Made by a program: the position numbers and the translations under genes
In this document: piece after piece, positions 10,525 through 22,607 of the stretch
Layout of the letters: each line of letters starts with the position of its first letter
Position numbering within the stretch: the first letter of the stretch is position 1
The notes under the pieces: model-generated
Database searches by the model: none
Told to the model about the DNA's origin: nothing
What the model saw: the letters and a program-made list of their open reading frames with translations, nothing else
DNA from: CAIWTU01 sp963815135
GTDB taxonomy: Bacteria; Desulfobacterota; Desulfuromonadia; Geobacterales; Geobacteraceae
Reading direction: 5' to 3'
DNA length: 64,000 nt
Assembly (NCBI GenBank): GCA_963815135.1
Contig: CAWFFO010000001.1
Location: 186,001 to 250,000, forward strand

Positions 10525-11214
10525 ATGAATCGTGAAGAAGTGGTTTTCCTGTTCGATGTTGACAACACCCTGCTCGAGAACGACAGAATTATAAATGAAC
10601 TCGGAGATCGTCTCGAAACTGAGTTCGGAGTCCGGAGCAGGGACAGGTATTTCGCCATTTTCGAGGAATTGCGCTCTGAACTCGGTTATGCGGACTACCT
10701 GGGGGCCCTCCAGAAATATCGCCTGGAAAAGGAGTGCGATCCACGGCTGCTCATGATTTCTTCCTGGCTGGTTGATTACCCTTTTGCCGACAGGCTTTAC
10801 CCCGCTTCGCTCGATGTCCTCGTCCATGTCCGGGCATGGGGGAAAACCGTCATCCTTTCCGATGGTGACGTGGTGTTCCAGCCGCGCAAGGTACAGCGTT
10901 CGGGATTGTGGGATGCCGTGGAGGGAAGGGTTCTCATATATGTTCACAAAGAAAAGATGCTGGAGGAGGTTGAACACTTCTATCCGGCACGGCGCTATGT
11001 GATTGTTGACGACAAGCTGCGCATTCTTTCGGCCGTGAAAAAAGCCTGGGGCGGCCGGGTAACGACCGTCTTCCCCCGTCAGGGCCATTACGCGCTCGAC
11101 CCTGCCGAAACGAATGCCTATCCGGCGGCGGACATCACGGTCGAGCATATCGGCGACTTGCTCGATTACGATCTGGCCATATTCCTTGAAGCAGGGAAAG
11201 GGAAGGCCGGTTAA
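10525..11214 (+). CDS. HAD-superfamily hydrolase
   Basis: 229-residue haloacid-dehalogenase-like phosphatase. Motif I is FLFDVDNTLLEND near residue 9, with the nucleophile Asp and the catalytic Asp two residues on. Motif II is VILSDGD near residue 112, and a DDK motif IV occurs around residue 160. The alpha-helical cap lies between motifs I and II. It starts nine bases after the phosphoketolase stop, so it is likely co-transcribed and may dephosphorylate a sugar phosphate or repair a side product; the substrate is not predictable. Frame intact. Confidence 0.8.
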   Translation: MNREEVVFLFDVDNTLLENDRIINELGDRLETEFGVRSRDRYFAIFEELRSELGYADYLGALQKYRLEKECDPRLLMISSWLVDYPFADRLYPASLDVLVHVRAWGKTVILSDGDVVFQPRKVQRSGLWDAVEGRVLIYVHKEKMLEEVEHFYPARRYVIVDDKLRILSAVKKAWGGRVTTVFPRQGHYALDPAETNAYPAADITVEHIGDLLDYDLAIFLEAGKGKAG

Positions 11215-11342
11215 CTGCATCAGCACTGTTCGGGCTGGAAATGAAGCTTGATCCCGCGTTTGGCGAGTGCTTCCGTATCGGATGCCATCAAGCCGGGGTT
11301 AGGCCGTTATTATAGATATCCCCGGCATGCCGGAGCAAATTC

Positions 11343-12632
11343 ATGAAAAAACTTCTGCTTAACGAATATGAAAGGCCCTCTGCTCTGCATTACGAAATCC
11401 TGTTTATGAGTTGGGCCGGCTGGGTTTTTGATTTCTACGACCTCATACTTTTCACCTTTCTCCTCATCCCGATCGGCAGGGAACTCCATCTATCCAATAT
11501 TGCGCTTTCTTATGTGCTCGGCGCTTCGCTCGCAGCTACCGCGGCCGGCGGTGTCATTTTCGGTATCCTTTCGGATCGATATGGCAGAAAGCGCGTTCTT
11601 CAGTGGACAATACTCACGTACAGTATCGGCGCCTTCTTCTGCGGGTTTGCATCCGGGCTTTGGATGCTCCTTCTTTTCCGCATCGTGACGGGTCTTGGCG
11701 TCGGCGGCGAGTGGGCTACGGGCCAGACCTACGTGGGCGAAACTTTTCCTCCGAAAGTTCGCGGCAGGACTGCGCGGTGATGCAAACCGGCGCACCCGTG
11801 GGGATTATTCTGGCTTCACTTGTGGGGGGATTCGCCGCTCCCGCAATCGGCTGGAGAGCCAGCTTTTTCGTCTCCATTCTGCCGGCGCTGCTGGTGGTCT
11901 ATATACGCAACAGGCTGCCCGAGTCCGATGTCTGGCTGGAGCGCAAACGACTCATCGGCACGCCTGAAAAACCAACGGAAGCAATCGATTTCGAGCACCG
12001 CAGCAAATTCCTGCTGCTTTTTTCAAATGTCTACCGGAAGACTTTTCTAAAATCTCTTGTCCTTGCGCTATTCGACATGTCTGCCTACTGGTTCACCTAT
12101 TCCTGGATGCCGGGATATCTTCATCTGCAGAGAGGCCTCACCTTGTCGAAATCCGCTGCATGGATTCTGATCACCCAGGGGGAGCATTTCTCGGCTATCT
12201 TTCCTTCGGCCTGGTTGCGGACAGGCTTGGAAGAAGGCCGGCCTTTTCCATCTATTCGGTTATCATGGCATCCGGACTGGTAATGATTACAACGCTGTGG
12301 CAGGTGGTCGTTGTCTATCCGCCCGTTATCCTGAGCTTCATGTTCCTGGTGGGATTCGGCACGGGAATGTTCAGCGGTTATGGTCCGCTTTTTTGGAGCT
12401 TTTCCCGACGGTGATCAGGAACACGGCCATGGGTTCTGCCTTCAATCTGGCACGTGGCATACAGTTCTTCACGCCGGTTATCATTGCGGTGATAGCGGAG
12501 AGGTATGGCCTTGGCGGAGGCATCTCGCTTGCGGCACTATTTGCCATGTTGACTGGAGCCTGGGTCTGGATGCTGCCGGAGACAAAAGGAATCAAACTGG
12601 CGGTGTTACACGAAAAAGCCGCAGGAAAATAG
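11343..12632 (+). pseudogene. MFS transporter (metabolite:H+ symporter type), three -1 frameshifts
   Basis: Twelve-helix major facilitator of about 430 residues after correction. The loop 2-3 motif GILSDRYGRKRV and the helix 5 region RIVTGLGVGGEWATGQTYVGETFP place it with sugar/organic-acid symporters. Three single-base deletions break it: near 11774 (RTA|AVMQTG), in the G-run 12178-12182 (five G where six restore QGGAFLGYLSFGLVADRLGRR), and in the T-run 12389-12394 (six T where seven restore GPLFLELFPTVIRNTAMG). Two of the three are in homopolymers, which points to sequencing or slippage errors. The P-type ATPase gene follows after 34 bases. Confidence 0.8.
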
Positions 12633-12666
12633 ACATTTAAAGGGAAAATCGAATCAGGGAGAAAAC

Positions 12667-15276
<2,610 letters not shown>

Positions 15277-15526
15277 AGCGAATTGACCTTAATAACCCGG
15301 GGTTCTTCTAGAATTTAGTTACAGGCGGATTTTTCACTATTGCCTGTTGCGTGTATATTGTCTTGCATCTATAGTATTTGTCGAATATATTGAAGCGATT
15401 TTGTAACCGGACCATACTGATTCAAGAAAGATTTCCTTCATTTCACCTGCTGATATCCGTCTTGATAGCCCGATTGTCCAATGCAGCCCGGCATATTCCC
15501 GATACCCATGAAAGCGGATTCACATC
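15277..15526. other. Intergenic region, no gene seen
   Basis: The 250-base gap between the ATPase gene and the LTA-synthase-like gene is AT-richer than its neighbours. A CCCGGG sequence around 15298 is part of a short inverted repeat, but no convincing terminator or promoter can be named. Confidence 0.3.
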
Positions 15527-17427
15527 ATGATTGAAAAAGGCAGATTAAAGTCGCTGTTCCTCCTGTTCCTGGTATTCGTTGGTCTTTTCTCTGCTTACGA
15601 GAACGGTGCTTCTTTTTCAGGCCCTTCCCAACCTGGATTCAAGCTTGCCGCTGCTGGCGAAGATTTACGGCAATGGGCGCATTTTTCGATTGTGTCACCT
15701 TCTCTTATTTTTCCATTCCGTTTGTCCTGTATGCAATCCTCGCCCCTGACAGGATCTTCAACTTCAAACCGGCCGCCTGGGTCGTTGGTTTCATAATAAC
15801 CTATGCCCTCATGTTCAATATTGTCGCCGAATATTTCTTTTTTTCCGAATTCGGCGCCAGGTTCAATTTTATTGCGGTCAATTATCTTATCTACACGACC
15901 GAAGTGATCCGCAATATCCGGGAATCTTATCCGGTTAACTGGATCTTTGCCTCAATTTTCGTTTTGAACATCATGGTTTTCCTGTTTCTCAGGAAATACA
16001 TCGACCGATCGCACCGAACCGAAACAACCTTCAAGCTGAGGATGAAAACGTGTTCCGTACTCCTGATTTTGCCCATTCTTTCATATATATTTGTAGATCT
16101 CTCCGTTTCCGCGATCTCAAAGAACAATTACGTCAACGAGCTGGCTGGAAACGGCCTCTACAATCTCGTTGCTGCATTTGTCAACAACGAGCTGGACTAC
16201 GACCGATTCTACGCCATCAGGGACAATACGCTGGTTCTTGCACGGCTGAGGGATCTCGTGCGGGAACGGAACAACCGCTTTTTGAGCCGGGACTACCGCG
16301 ACATTACCCGTGAGATCCGCAATGCAGGGAGCGAGAAGAAGCTCAATGTCATTGTCATTGTCGAGGAGAGCATGAGTGGTGAATACCTCAAGGCATTCAG
16401 CGGGAAGGACGGGCTGACGCCGACTCTCGACAGCCTGGCGACGAAGTCGCTGTTCTTCACCAACCTGTATGCCACGGGTACCAGAACGGTTCGCGGCCTT
16501 GAGGCGGTTAACCTGTCCATACCGCCGCTGCCGGGCAGATCCTTAATAAAACGACCCCATAACGAGAACTTGTTTTCCTGGGGCGGGCTGATGAAGAGCA
16601 GGGGGTACGACAATAAATTTATCTACGCCGGACACGGCTATTTCGACAATATGAACTATTTCTTTGCGCACAACGGTTTCGCTACCATCGATAAAACCGA
16701 CTTCTCGCAAGGCGAGGTAACCTTTGACAATGCCTGGGGAGCCTGCGACGAAGATCTGTTCAGAAAAGTCATCAAGGAGGCGAACCTCTCCTACTCCCAC
16801 GGGAAGCCGTTCTTCAGTGTCGTTATGACGACCTCGAATCATCGGCCGTTTACCTACCCGGCCGGAAAGATCGACATACCATCCCATACGGGAAGGAACG
16901 GGGCGGTAAAGTATGCCGATTACGCCATAGGAAGACTTTTGGCGGATGCCTCAATGCAACCGTGGTTCAAACGGACCATATTCGTTATAGTTGCGGACCA
17001 TTGTGCGGGAAGCGCGAGAAAGATTGCCCTGCCGATAAAACATTACCAGATTCCGCTGTTTATTTACTCTCCGGATCAGATCAAGCCCCGAACCATAGAT
17101 ACATTAGCCAGTCAGATCGATATTGCTCCGACTGTTCTCGGGCTATTGAATTTCAGTTACAGAACTAAATTTCTCGGCAAAGACATCCTGAAAACGGACC
17201 CCGGACAGGGGCGGGCATTTATTACGACCTACGAAAAACTCGGCTACCTGAAGGGCGACAAAATGGTGATTTTGGATCCCAAGAAAAAAGTCGAATTTTA
17301 TCAATTCGATCGCCAGGACGGAAAGACAACCGAGTTAAAGCTCCAGGACAAGTACTATATGGATGCGCTGGGGTATTACCAGGGAGAGAACTATCTGTAC
17401 AAACAAAAACTTGATCTCATGCATTAG
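15527..17427 (+). pseudogene. LTA-synthase-like membrane sulfatase-fold protein, two +1 shifts near the 5' end
   Basis: Alkaline-phosphatase/sulfatase-fold membrane protein related to lipoteichoic-acid synthase and phosphoglycerol transferases, about 632 residues. Several N-terminal helices are followed by an extracytoplasmic catalytic domain with VIVIVEESMSGEY (metal-binding Glu), ATGTRTVRGLEA (nucleophile Thr region), TTSNHRPF and FVIVADHCA (metal-binding Asp-His). The first 22 codons are read from 15527. One extra base near 15592 and another near 15677 must be removed to connect them to the long frame from 15673 (FSLTRTVLLFQALPN, then KIYGNGAFFDCV). An internal ATG at 15673 would give an N-terminally truncated 584-residue protein. 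In Gram-negatives such proteins often modify glycans or lipid A; the substrate here is unknown. Confidence 0.8.
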
Positions 17428-17523
17428 CCCAAATATAAGCAGTTCAGCACGAAGCCACACAAAGGGTTCGATGTCTTGTAATCAAATTTGATGCTTTCGC
17501 AGAAAGTCCTTGCGAGACAGTAA

Positions 17524-18147
17524 TCAATAAAAGAACCTGATGCCAAGAAGTCCGGAAAGATTTGACGGATCGTAATTTACAATTACTACCCCGTTTCTCA
17601 TGATATCGGCCTCTGAGGCAATTGCTCCGCGCAGTTCAATATTGAAGGCTATGGCTTGGGTAAGAAAAAAGTCCATGCCGGCCTGCAAATGTCCGCCGAT
17701 GGAATTATCGTTATGAAGCCTTTCATCCGGCACGGGATCGAAATCGTTGTAGAAAAAATCGATACCGCCGCCCACATAGGGAACAAACCGTTCGCCGGGC
17801 AGAAAACGGTACTGTCCACCCAGTGAAAAGTCGGTAAACTCTCCCTGAGCCGTATTGTTGCCATTATTGATGTTAAAATCGAATTTGTTGTAGATAACAG
17901 ACAGTTCCGCGCAGAAATTATCTGTTATCCCGTAAATGATGTTGCCTCCCAACGCGAATCCCGTGTCTGATTTGAGTGTCGGTTCGTAATTCAGGCCTGC
18001 GCCGTTGACCGATTTGCTGTCACCCGGAGCGACAAATCCTCCCTGCACTGTAAAACCGAGTTTCCCTTTGATACTACCGGCAAAGACTGTCAACGGCAGC
18101 ATTAGGAAAGCTAATGTCATTATGGCATTCAGGCAGATTCTTTTCAT
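17524..18147 (-). CDS. Outer-membrane beta-barrel protein (OmpA/Opa-like porin fold)
   Basis: 207 residues with a clear signal peptide (MKRICLN basic start, hydrophobic core, cleavage after VFAG). The mature part has alternating beta-strand patterns with aromatic residues, such as FSLGGQYRFLPGERFVPYVGGGIDFFYNDF, and ends in the typical terminal aromatic (GIRFFY). These features predict an eight-strand outer-membrane barrel. It stands alone on the minus strand, and no partner is evident. Function cannot be assigned beyond envelope location. Confidence 0.8.
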   Translation of the reverse strand: MKRICLNAIMTLAFLMLPLTVFAGSIKGKLGFTVQGGFVAPGDSKSVNGAGLNYEPTLKSDTGFALGGNIIYGITDNFCAELSVIYNKFDFNINNGNNTAQGEFTDFSLGGQYRFLPGERFVPYVGGGIDFFYNDFDPVPDERLHNDNSIGGHLQAGMDFFLTQAIAFNIELRGAIASEADIMRNGVVIVNYDPSNLSGLLGIRFFY

Positions 18148-18337
18148 GATTTCTCCTGCAAAAAACCAATTGCCAGTATTCCGCTACAATGACACACAAT
18201 TGTTATCTCTCGAATGTCATGGAAAGTGTATCAGATAATATCAAATGGACAATTAACATCGGGACAGACGAATCGACTCGATATAAATGTAAACGCGGTT
18301 GTTTTATTCCTCCGGTGATTAAATAAATTATTGGGGA

Positions 18338-18946
18338 TCATGCACTGGCGGATTTATCACCGCCGTCATGATCCCTGATGTTCAGAAGATGACGCCGAAA
18401 AGTGATGGTGGCGATGACGGCAGTCGCTGACAACGCTATCATGCAGATAAAGAGGTCTTTGAAACTTCCAACCTTGACGACGAAGCCGCCGGCGACTGCG
18501 GCGATTGCCATGGCAATTGATGCGCTTATCTGCCACATACTGAATAATTTTCGCGCAACAATTTTACCCTTGATGCTGGTGCTGGTCAAAAGCGCGTTAA
18601 ATGCGGGTGCCCCTGATGCCTCTCCGGCGCCGAGCAGAAGTTGAGCGCAGAACATGGTTCCCATGCTGGGCCTGACAATATAGATGCTCCATCCTGCCAT
18701 CTTGAACAGCATGCCGGCTATGAGCAGGTCCACGTCGTTTGTTTTACTGAACCATTTACTGCAACTCAGGATGGAAAGAAAAATCACGGTTGCCACGACA
18801 AAAGTGCCCCAAAGGAGCCCAGCCATCGTTTCGCTGTTGAAAGGAGATACCTGGGCGACAAATAAAGCGAACAGCGGTGTCAGGAGGTTCGCTGCGGCAA
18901 CAAAAATTATATTTCCGACAAAAAGAGACAGAACCATCAATTTCAT
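18338..18946 (-). CDS. Half-size MFS-like membrane protein (six helices)
   Basis: 202 residues with about six hydrophobic helices. The central segment GAGEASGAPAFNALLTSTSIKG resembles the helix 4-5 loop of major facilitator transporters, and the spacing of helices fits the N-terminal half of an MFS fold. The frame ends in a charged tail (RDHDGGDKSASA). No second half is found in the 190 bases downstream on any frame. It could be a true single-domain protein that dimerises, or the remnant of a deleted transporter. The start has no overlapping gene. Confidence 0.6.
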   Translation of the reverse strand: MKLMVLSLFVGNIIFVAAANLLTPLFALFVAQVSPFNSETMAGLLWGTFVVATVIFLSILSCSKWFSKTNDVDLLIAGMLFKMAGWSIYIVRPSMGTMFCAQLLLGAGEASGAPAFNALLTSTSIKGKIVARKLFSMWQISASIAMAIAAVAGGFVVKVGSFKDLFICMIALSATAVIATITFRRHLLNIRDHDGGDKSASA

Positions 18947-19571
18947 ATTTCCCTATTCCTCCGATGCGTCAAAAACCCGGGCGCTTATTACGAATAACCA
19001 TATGCCTGGAAACCGAAATCAGTGAAAGGGAGCCTGTTAGGAATTCTTCTGTTACTAATTGACCTGTTGAGAAAACAGACAGGGAAAACGCAGAATTTAC
19101 CATGACCCGTGGCGCACAAGCACCAGGGGTCAATTCCGGTGAGTTACCCCGGATGATAAAAGTCGTGGTTTCCTGGAGGGAATAAAAACGCGACGGGGAT
19201 ATCGTATTGCTGCACGGTGAAGGAGGGTCGTTGCCAAATGGATGGCGGTAGCGCAAGTTATCCGCTTTTTCAATTAATAACGAAACAAAAATTTAAGGGT
19301 GAAATTTTACCCGTTCAAGAATTTGGCTGAATTCCCGAGTAGCTCCTTTTGTCTCATTCCAGTTTTTGGCTGGATAACTATGTGCACCTGGACAAATCTA
19401 TTTTGGATTGTGATTACCGGTGTTGTGCCGGACGTAAATTGAAAAAATAACTCAGTCAAAATACAAAATCAAGCAAAAAATCGAACAACTGTAAATGCTT
19501 GATAAAGATTTACAAGAGGTTCAGAATTACAAAACTGGCGGGCTGAATTGGGTATGTTTCTGGAGGTAATC
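18947..19571. other. Long intergenic region with hairpins
   Basis: No credible gene is present. A 95-codon minus-strand frame (18969-19256) lacks a ribosome site and family features. The segment 19104-19194 holds three consecutive hairpins, listed separately. The part nearest the SDR gene is AT-rich and should contain its promoter. Confidence 0.4.
19104..19194. other. Three consecutive hairpins, possible structured RNA
   Basis: Hairpin 1: GACCCGTGG (19104-19112) with CCAGGGGTC (19123-19131), one mismatch. Hairpin 2: TCCGG (19135-19139) with CCGGA (19149-19153). Hairpin 3: GTCGTG (19162-19167) with CGCGAC (19189-19194), extended by GTTTCC/GGGAAT pairing. The G-U pairs in hairpin 3 are allowed on the plus strand. 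It lies about 380 bases upstream of the SDR gene. I do not match it to a known riboswitch. Confidence 0.25.
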
Positions 19572-20327
19572 ATGACATTACGCGAAAAAATTGCAATCGT
19601 TACCGGCGGGGCTCATGGAATAGGAAGGGCTATAGTGAAATCGTTTCTGGAAAAAGGATTTTCCGTGATCATAGCTGATATTGATCGGGAGGCGGGCGAG
19701 GAAACTGCCGCCGAATACGCAAAATACGGACCTCTCCTTTTCATACCGGCCGATGTCTCGGTTGAGGATGATGTCATTGCGCTGGTGGACGGGGCCGTTG
19801 ACAACTTTGGATACCTGGACGTACTCGTCAACAATGCCGGGATTTCGAGAAATATGCCGGTCGAGAAACTCTCCATGGAGGACTGGAACCTGGTTATAGG
19901 GGTGAATCTGACAGGTCCTTTTCTGTGCGCGAAATATGCATCGCCCCATTTGATGAAGCGGAGCGGCTGCATTATTAATATCGCTTCCACCAGGGCCTTC
20001 ATGTCAGAGCGGGATACCGAGGCTTATTCCGCTTCGAAAGGGGGGATTGTCGCACTGACCCATTCCCTAGCCCTCAGTCTGGGTCCGGATGTACGTGTGA
20101 ACTGCATCAGCCCGGGCTGGATCGAAACGAGTGCCTTGCGCAAGAGGGGAAACAGCGGTCCGGAGCTGACCGAGGCCGATCACCTCCAGCATCCGGCTGG
20201 ACGTGTGGGCAAACCCGAAGATATCTCCAGCCTTGTATCTTTCCTCGCTTCGGAAGAGGCGTCCTTCATTACCGGAGCCAATTTCATGGTAGATGGCGGG
20301 ATGACAAAGAAGATGATTTACGTGTAG
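19572..20327 (+). CDS. SDR-family oxidoreductase
   Basis: Classical short-chain dehydrogenase/reductase of about 251 residues. The cofactor motif TGGAHGIG lies near residue 11; ADI and DV residues for NAD(P) selection follow; NNAG is near residue 85; the catalytic Ser is in NIASTRA; and YSASK holds the Tyr and Lys. The C-terminal substrate loop contains SPGWIET. Start: an upstream ATG at 19548 is in frame, but the ATG at 19572 has a TGGAGGT ribosome site at ideal spacing. Substrate unknown; likely an alcohol/ketone or a 3-oxoacyl compound. Confidence 0.9.
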   Translation: MTLREKIAIVTGGAHGIGRAIVKSFLEKGFSVIIADIDREAGEETAAEYAKYGPLLFIPADVSVEDDVIALVDGAVDNFGYLDVLVNNAGISRNMPVEKLSMEDWNLVIGVNLTGPFLCAKYASPHLMKRSGCIINIASTRAFMSERDTEAYSASKGGIVALTHSLALSLGPDVRVNCISPGWIETSALRKRGNSGPELTEADHLQHPAGRVGKPEDISSLVSFLASEEASFITGANFMVDGGMTKKMIYV

Positions 20328-20443
20328 CAATAATCCGATATTTCGGAGCATCCTGGACAAACTCCATAACGGAAAGCTGGCCGGCGGAATTCCGGAAAGA
20401 GCTGAGAATTATCAAAACAGGAACGATATTGTTTTTTACGAAA

Positions 20444-21031
20444 TTATTCAGGTATTCTGTCTGAACAGTATTTCTCTGCCAGGTATTCCGCACGCTCCAT
20501 CAGCTCTGCGTTCACAGCAACCTCTCCCGGTGCCGAGACGCCGCATGCCCTTATCAGGTCAATTTCCTTGAAGCCCTCATAATTAAGAAATTTTTCGTAT
20601 CTCGGGAAAACATCCGCATAGCTGTTCCCGTCCGGAAATCCCTGGGTGAGAATAAACACCAGCTTTTTCCCTTCCGTCAACCTGGTCGGTTTGGGGTTTG
20701 AAAGAAAATCCGGGACGAGATAGGAAAACGTCCTGTCGATAAAACACTTCAACTGTCCCGTAACGTCGCCGAAATAAACCGGGGATGCCATAACCACGAT
20801 ATCCGCTTCCGTAATGTCATTCAGGGCCTGGGTAAGATCATCCCGGAGGACACATTTGTCAGCTCTGGTTTTGCACTCCCTGCAGGCAACACATCCACGG
20901 TAGGTCATGCTGTTGAGATTAAATTTGGTGATTTTCGCACCATATTTCCCGGCTGATTCCAGGAATCTTTCAGCAATGGTAGCGCTGTTCCCCTTCGGCC
21001 TGGGACTGCCCAGTATAGCTACTATTTTCAC
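20444..21031 (-). CDS. Iron-sulfur flavoprotein (NADPH-dependent FMN reductase-like)
   Basis: 195-residue flavodoxin-fold protein. The FMN phosphate loop is GSPRPKGNSAT near residue 8. A compact cysteine motif, C-x2-C-x2-C-x6-C (GCVACRECKTRADKC, residues about 46-60), is the 4Fe-4S site of the Isf-type flavoproteins. SPVYFGDVTGQLKCFIDR is the second flavin-binding loop. Isf-type proteins pass electrons or detoxify oxidants in anaerobes. The opposite-strand SDR gene converges with it. No partner gene is seen. Confidence 0.85.
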   Translation of the reverse strand: MKIVAILGSPRPKGNSATIAERFLESAGKYGAKITKFNLNSMTYRGCVACRECKTRADKCVLRDDLTQALNDITEADIVVMASPVYFGDVTGQLKCFIDRTFSYLVPDFLSNPKPTRLTEGKKLVFILTQGFPDGNSYADVFPRYEKFLNYEGFKEIDLIRACGVSAPGEVAVNAELMERAEYLAEKYCSDRIPE

Positions 21032-21391
21032 GCAAAACTCCTTTTTTTCATTCCGGGATATTCAGTGTATTCACTTCTTACATAATATAACCATATTTGC
21101 TATAAAAGGAAACATGGATTGATTTGTCCGGCCGTATTAGCCGGGGTATTTAACTCGTTTCTATCCGTAAAGTATCTGCAGGCAGCGGGTCCGGGACTTT
21201 CTTTCTGCTGCAAATGGTAAAATGCGACATTATGGCGCGAGCCGTGCAGAAACAGATGGTATGTTCGCCTTCCCTCGCAATTCGCTCCTGCATGAAAGGC
21301 GCACTATTTACTACGGAAAAGCTCCGACCATGCTTTTATTGGAAATTGCCGGGCTTTCCGGTTGGAAACTGACTCTTAATATTTTCAGAAA
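21032..21391. other. Divergent intergenic region
   Basis: This 360-base gap separates the minus-strand flavoprotein gene from the plus-strand aminotransferase gene and must hold promoters for both. A short hairpin CCGGC-CGTATTA-GCCGG lies near 21128. No gene or clear operator is visible. Confidence 0.3.
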
Positions 21392-22558
21392 GTGACAGAA
21401 ATGATTCCTGATCGAGTCGATGAAATTACCTCATTCATAGTGATGGACATTCTTGAAGAGGCCCAAAGAATGGAGCGGGCCGGAATCGACGTAATTCACC
21501 TAGAGGTCGGTGAACCGGATTTCGACTTGCCCGTTTGCGTGAGCGAGGCGATTGGCAAAGCGGTCAAAGACGGACATACTCATTATACTCACAGTCTCGG
21601 CATGATCGAGTTGAGAGAAGCGATCGCGGAACATTATGAAAGCTGCTATGGCGTTTCGGTTCACCCGGAGCAGGTCGTTGTCACCTCCGGAACATCGCCT
21701 GCCATGCTCAGCATGTTCTCGGTACTGCTGGAAAAGGGTTCCGAAGTCGTCATTTCCGACCCCCATTATGCGTGCTATCCCAATTTCATCAAATTTCTTG
21801 AGGGAACAGCGGTTACGGTTCCCGTTAATGAGGAGGACGGTTTCCAGTACCGGCCTGAGGCAATTGGCAACAAAATCACTGACAGGACACGGGCCATACT
21901 GATCAACTCTCCCTGCAATCCGACCGGTACGGTGATGACGGCGGATCGCATGCGGGCAATCGGCAGACTCGGACCATTGGTGATCTCCGATGAAATCTAT
22001 CACGGATTGAACTACGAAGGTGTTGAGCATACCATCCTGGAATTTACCGACAATGCCTTCGTATTGAACGGCTTTTCAAAGGCGTTTGCAATGACGGGAC
22101 TGAGGCTTGGGTATATCATCGCTCCCGGAAAATATATCCCCGCAATCCAGAAACTGCAGCAGAATTTTTTCCTCGCTCCGAATTCCGTGTCGCAACTTGC
22201 TGGTATAGCCGCGCTGAAAGGCGCCCGTGAAGATGTCCTGAAAATGAGGAATACCTATAATGAAAGAAGGCTTTACATGATCAGGCGCCTCAGGGAAATA
22301 GGTCTCGGAATACCGGTGGAGCCGACCGGAGCCTTTTATGTGTTTGCAAATGCAAAACACATTTCCGAAGATTCATACAAGCTGGCTTTCGACATATTGG
22401 AAAAAGCGCATGTGGGTGTCACTCCCGGCATCGATTTCGGCCGGGGAGGGGAAGGTTACCTCAGGTTTTCCTATGCGAATTCGATTGAGAAGATAACTGA
22501 AGGGTTGAACAGGCTGGAGAAGTATGTAGTGTCACCCGGCAGTCAACCAATTCAATGA
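21392..22558 (+). CDS. Class I/II pyridoxal-phosphate aminotransferase
   Basis: 388-residue fold-type I aminotransferase of the aspartate-aminotransferase superfamily. Recognisable blocks are LEVGEPDFDLP near residue 38, SGTSPAML, the NSPCNPTG asparagine motif, SDEIYHGL (Asp that pairs with the PLP nitrogen and Tyr) and the Schiff-base lysine in NGFSKAFAMTGLRLGY. RFSYA holds the substrate-carboxylate Arg near the C-terminus. The start may be GTG 21392 or ATG 21401; neither has a strong ribosome site. The amino-acid substrate cannot be read from the sequence. Confidence 0.88.
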   Translation: MTEMIPDRVDEITSFIVMDILEEAQRMERAGIDVIHLEVGEPDFDLPVCVSEAIGKAVKDGHTHYTHSLGMIELREAIAEHYESCYGVSVHPEQVVVTSGTSPAMLSMFSVLLEKGSEVVISDPHYACYPNFIKFLEGTAVTVPVNEEDGFQYRPEAIGNKITDRTRAILINSPCNPTGTVMTADRMRAIGRLGPLVISDEIYHGLNYEGVEHTILEFTDNAFVLNGFSKAFAMTGLRLGYIIAPGKYIPAIQKLQQNFFLAPNSVSQLAGIAALKGAREDVLKMRNTYNERRLYMIRRLREIGLGIPVEPTGAFYVFANAKHISEDSYKLAFDILEKAHVGVTPGIDFGRGGEGYLRFSYANSIEKITEGLNRLEKYVVSPGSQPIQ

Positions 22559-22607
22559 TCGAAGAGCTGAACAGATTGTTTGTTTGGTTATTGATGGATT
22601 TATCGTA

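Noticed and set aside
10438..11226. 262-codon minus-strand frame opposite the HAD gene
   Set aside because: Mirrors the coding HAD gene; the plus strand carries clear HAD motifs.
18969..19256. 95-codon minus-strand frame in the intergenic region
   Set aside because: No ribosome site, no family features, and it overlaps the three-hairpin segment.
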